From contig DDSR01000015.1 in assembly GCA_002343455.1 (NCBI GenBank), positions 1-14,763 of the forward strand: 14,763 bases of DNA, written 5' to 3'. This document shows, one piece after another, positions 12,190-14,763 of this stretch. A program made the translations under genes and the position numbers. Positions within the stretch are counted from its first letter, which is position 1. Every line of letters begins with the position of its first letter. Below the pieces are notes generated by a model. It had not been told where the DNA came from, did not search any database, and saw only the letters and a list, made by a program, of their open reading frames with translations. This DNA is from Deltaproteobacteria bacterium UBA2385. Its GTDB lineage: Bacteria > Myxococcota_A > UBA796 > UBA2385.

Positions 12190-13575
12190 ATGAAGGAGCT
12201 CAGCGAAGCCAAGGGCGCCGCGGGACAAGCCCTGGGCGGCGACTTCGCCGCGCTCTTCGGCGCGGAGGCTTGGCGGCGGCTGGTCGCGGCGAGCGCCCGG
12301 GTCGAGATCTCCACCGGGGCCGTGCTGCTACGCCAGGGCGAGCCCGCCCAGCCCCTCTACTTCGTCGAGAGCGGCAGCTTCGAGATCGTCGACGCCCGCA
12401 GCGCGCCCGAGACCGTCGTCAGCCTGGTGGGCCCCGGGCAGGTCCTGGGCGACATGGCCTTCCTCGACCGGGCCCCCGCCTCGGCCGAGGTCCGCGCCCG
12501 CAGCGCGTCGAGCTGCCTTCGCTGGCAGCGCTCCGAGCTCCTGGACCTGCTCAGCGGGCAGCCCGAGCTGGCGATCAGCTTCTACCGCGCGCTCGCCTCG
12601 GCCTCGGTCCTGCGCAACCGCGCCCTGCAGAACGCCGTCATGATCGGCGGCTTCGGGGTGGCGCGCCCCAGCCGGGTGGACCGGGAGGCGCAGGAGATCC
12701 GCGACCTGGCCGACCACCTCGCCGCCGAGCTCGACGACGCGATCGGCGCCTCGCCCGCAGGGAGCCCGCTCGTCGAGGCCGTCCGCCCCTGGCTCACCTC
12801 GGTCTGTCGCTGGTTCTCCGGCGCCGGCGAGGGGGCCCGCGCCGAGGAGGTCGGCGCCGAGCTCCGCCGGAAGCTCGAGGAGCTGCTCCGCTCGGCCGCG
12901 ACCTCGGCCATGCTCTTGGACCGGCCAGAGGGTCGGCCGGCGGGCCCCGAGCTCCTGGCGCACGTCCTCCGCGGGAGCCCCGCCGGCGACGGCGAGATCG
13001 GGGAGGCGCTCGATCGTGCCCTGCTGAGCCTGCCGACCCCCCGCGGCTGGGCCTGGCGGGATGGCGCCACCGCGGCGCAGCTGGAGCGCGTCCTGGACGG
13101 GCCGGCGCGGCGGGTGCTGTGGATCAGCCTCAACGGCCCCTGCGGGGCGGGGGCCCTCGCCGCCCTGGTCGCCTCCCAGGCAGCTCGGATCGACCTGCTC
13201 AGCCTGGAGCCGCTGGCCGACGGCAGCGGCGCGCAGCACCTCGACCTGCTGGCCCTGGCGCGGGGCGCCCCGCCACCCCTGGCGGCTCCCTACGACGCCG
13301 TCCTCCTGGACCGGGTCTGCGATCTCCTGCCCGAAGAGACCCTCCGCGCCTTCTTCGCCTGGAGCGCCCGCCTGCTGGCCCCCGCCGGCGAGCTGGTCGT
13401 CGCCCACGCAGTTCCGGCCGAGGACCACGGCCTGCTGGACCACCTGCTCGGCTGGCCCTCGCTGCCGCGTCGTCCCGAGGAGATCCAGGCCCTCCTGCCT
13501 GCCGACGGGCAGGCCCGAACGCTGGAGCCGGTGGACGACGAGGCGGCGGCCCTGTGCTGCTGGAGCAGCTCGTGA
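12190..13575 (+). CDS. Cyclic-nucleotide-binding-fold protein fused to methyltransferase-like domain
   Basis: The protein has 461 residues. ATG at 12190 has GAGGT 6 nt upstream; the in-frame ATG at 12160 has no properly spaced site. Residues ~20-145 match the cNMP/Crp fold: GAVLLRQGEPAQPLYFVESGSFEI (43-66), then the phosphate-binding cassette GDMAFLDRAPASAEVRA (87-103). The usual Glu is Asp88 and the usual Arg aligns with Ala97, so nucleotide binding is doubtful. Residues ~160-300 are helical and unassigned. Residues ~305-435 resemble a Rossmann methyltransferase of the group annotated as 3-hydroxypalmitate methyl ester (PhcB-like) biosynthesis, several of which also carry a cNMP domain. Supporting motifs are VLWISLNGPCGAG (309-321), YDAVLLDRVCDLLPEE (368-383), LLAPAGELVVAHAVP (395-409) and LLGWPSLPRRPEEI (419-432). 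The glycine motif I is degenerate. The stop overlaps the next start (GTGA), implying joint function with the FHA-ABC protein. Confidence 0.78.
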   Translation: MKELSEAKGAAGQALGGDFAALFGAEAWRRLVAASARVEISTGAVLLRQGEPAQPLYFVESGSFEIVDARSAPETVVSLVGPGQVLGDMAFLDRAPASAEVRARSASSCLRWQRSELLDLLSGQPELAISFYRALASASVLRNRALQNAVMIGGFGVARPSRVDREAQEIRDLADHLAAELDDAIGASPAGSPLVEAVRPWLTSVCRWFSGAGEGARAEEVGAELRRKLEELLRSAATSAMLLDRPEGRPAGPELLAHVLRGSPAGDGEIGEALDRALLSLPTPRGWAWRDGATAAQLERVLDGPARRVLWISLNGPCGAGALAALVASQAARIDLLSLEPLADGSGAQHLDLLALARGAPPPLAAPYDAVLLDRVCDLLPEETLRAFFAWSARLLAPAGELVVAHAVPAEDHGLLDHLLGWPSLPRRPEEIQALLPADGQARTLEPVDDEAAALCCWSSS

Positions 13576-14763
13576 GCCGCAGCCCGCGCGGCGAGGCCGA
13601 AGAGCTGGCCCTGGTGATGCTGCGGACCCTGGGCTGGGTCCGCCGCAGCAGCGGCGCGCCGGGCGGCCTCTCGCCGGAGATCCTGGCGGCGGTCGAGCAG
13701 GCCAGCGGCGTGCCCCTGGCGCGCTTGCGTCGCCTCGCGCAGAGCCTGATCGGCCCGCTCTCGATCGCCCAGGTCAGCCCTGCCGAGGCCCGGGTCTTCG
13801 CCGCCCACCTCGGCGCGCAGTCCGAGCGGCTGTCCAGCATCGCCCACGAGGCCCGCCCCTCGCTGGAGGGCTTCGACCCGCGCTTCGGAGCCGAAGCCTG
13901 GCTCACCCTGGTCCGCCTGCTGCTGCCGACGCTCTGGGGTCGGGACACCTCCGAGCCCCATGCCATCGAGGCCCTCGCCGAGCTCGGCGTCGACCCGCTC
14001 CTCATCGGCACGCTCCGCCAGCGGGCCATGGCCGGTCATCCCACGCGCTACCCGATCGCCGGTCGGCAGGCCCTGATCGGCAGCTCCCCCTCCTGCGAGG
14101 TCGTGCTGACCGATCCGCGGGTGGCGCCCATGCACGCCGAGCTGCTCCGGGCGGTCGACCACTGGCGGATCGTCAGCCTGGGCGACCGCGCGACCGTGGT
14201 GGACGGGGTCACGGTCGCCTCGGCCCCCGTGCCCGAGGGCGGGGTCGTCCAGATCGGCCCCTACCGCCTCCGCCCGGCCGAGCACTGGGTCGACGTCGAG
14301 CCGATGATCGAGCCCTTCGGGTTGGTGGTGCGCAAGCTGCGGCGGGTCATCGGCGAGAAGGTCCTGTTGGACGACGTCAGCTTCGCCGCGCTCTCCGGCG
14401 AGGTGATCGCCCTGATCGGCCCCTCCGGCTCCGGCAAGACCACCCTGGTCAACGCGCTCAGCGGCGCCAATCCGCCGGACTCGGGCGAGATCCTGCTGGG
14501 GGGAGAGGCGCTGGAGGCCTCCTCCGAGCTGGCCACCCGGATGGTGGGAGAGGTCCCCCAGGACGACATCGTCCTCCCGGAGCTGACCGTCGAGGAGAGC
14601 CTTCGTTTCGCCGCCCGCCTGCGCCTTCCCCCCGAGGACGGGCCTGCCGAGCACGACGCGGCGGTCAACCGGGTCCTCAACGAGCTTGGAGTCGACAGCA
14701 TCCGCGACTGTCGGATCGGAGATCCCGAACGCCGCGGCGTCTCCGGCGGCCAGCGCAAGCGGG
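13572..14763 (+). CDS. FHA-domain ABC transporter ATPase (ABCG-like), 3' partial
   Basis: The frame starts with GTG at 13572, overlapping the previous stop by 4 nt, and stays open to the window end; 397 residues are visible. Residues ~1-155 are helical and unassigned. Residues ~160-235 form an FHA-like domain (AGRQALIGSSPSCEVVLTD, then RVAPMHAEL). The canonical Ser and Arg of the S-R-x-H phosphothreonine contact appear as Ala and Pro, and the usual Asn of the late loop as Asp, so phospho-binding may be weak or lost. From ~250 an ABC nucleotide-binding domain follows, with Walker A GPSGSGKT (283-290), Q-loop VPQDD (328-332, Gln330) and signature VSGGQRKR (390-397), close to the ABCG/White form VSGGERKR. 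Family members of this architecture (for example mycobacterial Rv1747) continue into an ABC-2 membrane domain, expected beyond the edge. It probably powers lipid or glycolipid export (family inference). Confidence 0.88.
   Translation, partial: MSRSPRGEAEELALVMLRTLGWVRRSSGAPGGLSPEILAAVEQASGVPLARLRRLAQSLIGPLSIAQVSPAEARVFAAHLGAQSERLSSIAHEARPSLEGFDPRFGAEAWLTLVRLLLPTLWGRDTSEPHAIEALAELGVDPLLIGTLRQRAMAGHPTRYPIAGRQALIGSSPSCEVVLTDPRVAPMHAELLRAVDHWRIVSLGDRATVVDGVTVASAPVPEGGVVQIGPYRLRPAEHWVDVEPMIEPFGLVVRKLRRVIGEKVLLDDVSFAALSGEVIALIGPSGSGKTTLVNALSGANPPDSGEILLGGEALEASSELATRMVGEVPQDDIVLPELTVEESLRFAARLRLPPEDGPAEHDAAVNRVLNELGVDSIRDCRIGDPERRGVSGGQRKR

Noticed and set aside
9622..12228. Long minus-strand extension of the DUF2330 frame (1325 aa in total)
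   Set aside because: Low-complexity Arg/Ala/Gly sequence that shadows the propeller and lipoprotein genes. The signal peptide marks the real start at 9621.
13290..14654. 454-aa minus-strand ORF
   Set aside because: Antisense to the FHA-ABC gene, which has intact Walker A, Q-loop and signature motifs.

Overview
The window is very GC-rich, carries almost no IS or phage sequence, and has strongly GC-biased third codon positions. Several family-level clues point to a myxobacterium-like organism (Myxococcota, former Deltaproteobacteria): a DUF2330-type secreted protein ending in a Gly-Cys / hydrophobic / poly-Arg tail like the MYXO-CTERM sorting signal, several lipoproteins with Ala/Pro-rich linkers, a HEAT-repeat protein, an FHA-ABCG type ATPase, and a textbook sigma-54 promoter core. 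The phylum assignment is inference; there is no rRNA or universal marker gene here.

Layout. (1) 2-1966 (+): HEAT-repeat protein, cut by the left window edge. (2) 1942-6380 (-): a compact four-gene operon read leftwards, made of two small membrane-anchored helical proteins (163 and 161 aa, ATGA overlap), a secreted SGNH/GDSL hydrolase-like protein (373 aa), and a membrane-anchored SGNH protein fused to an SsuA/NMT1-like solute-binding domain (767 aa). Its last gene runs tail-to-tail into the HEAT gene with a 25-bp overlap. (3) 6416-7069 (+): a class I SAM methyltransferase, divergent from the operon across a 35-bp gap that holds a symmetric -10 element. (4) 7070-7889 (+): an AT-richer, compositionally odd segment. 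A 70-bp stretch that is 41% GC leads into a near-consensus sigma-54 core promoter. A (GCG)9 triplet run begins in its -12 element, followed by an inverted-repeat leader and three tightly coupled small ORFs (13, 46 and 134 aa) of unknown function. I regard this as the most unusual part of the window. (5) 7961-12095 (-): a four-gene cell-envelope operon read leftwards, made of a lipoprotein, a membrane plus predicted beta-propeller protein, a DUF2330 / MYXO-CTERM-like protein, and a Cys-rich mini-lipoprotein. (6) 12190-14763 (+): a cNMP-binding-fold plus methyltransferase-like fusion, translationally coupled (4-nt overlap) to an FHA plus ABCG-like ATPase that is cut by the right edge.

How the genes may work together. 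The two leftward operons encode almost only exported or membrane proteins, so the window is largely a cell-envelope locus. The SGNH operon looks like a lipid- or glycan-ester modifying unit with accessory membrane proteins. The cNMP/methyltransferase and FHA/ABC pair looks like a sensor-gated export unit. Both functional assignments are inference from domain content and gene coupling. No CRISPR array, tRNA, rRNA or insertion sequence was seen.
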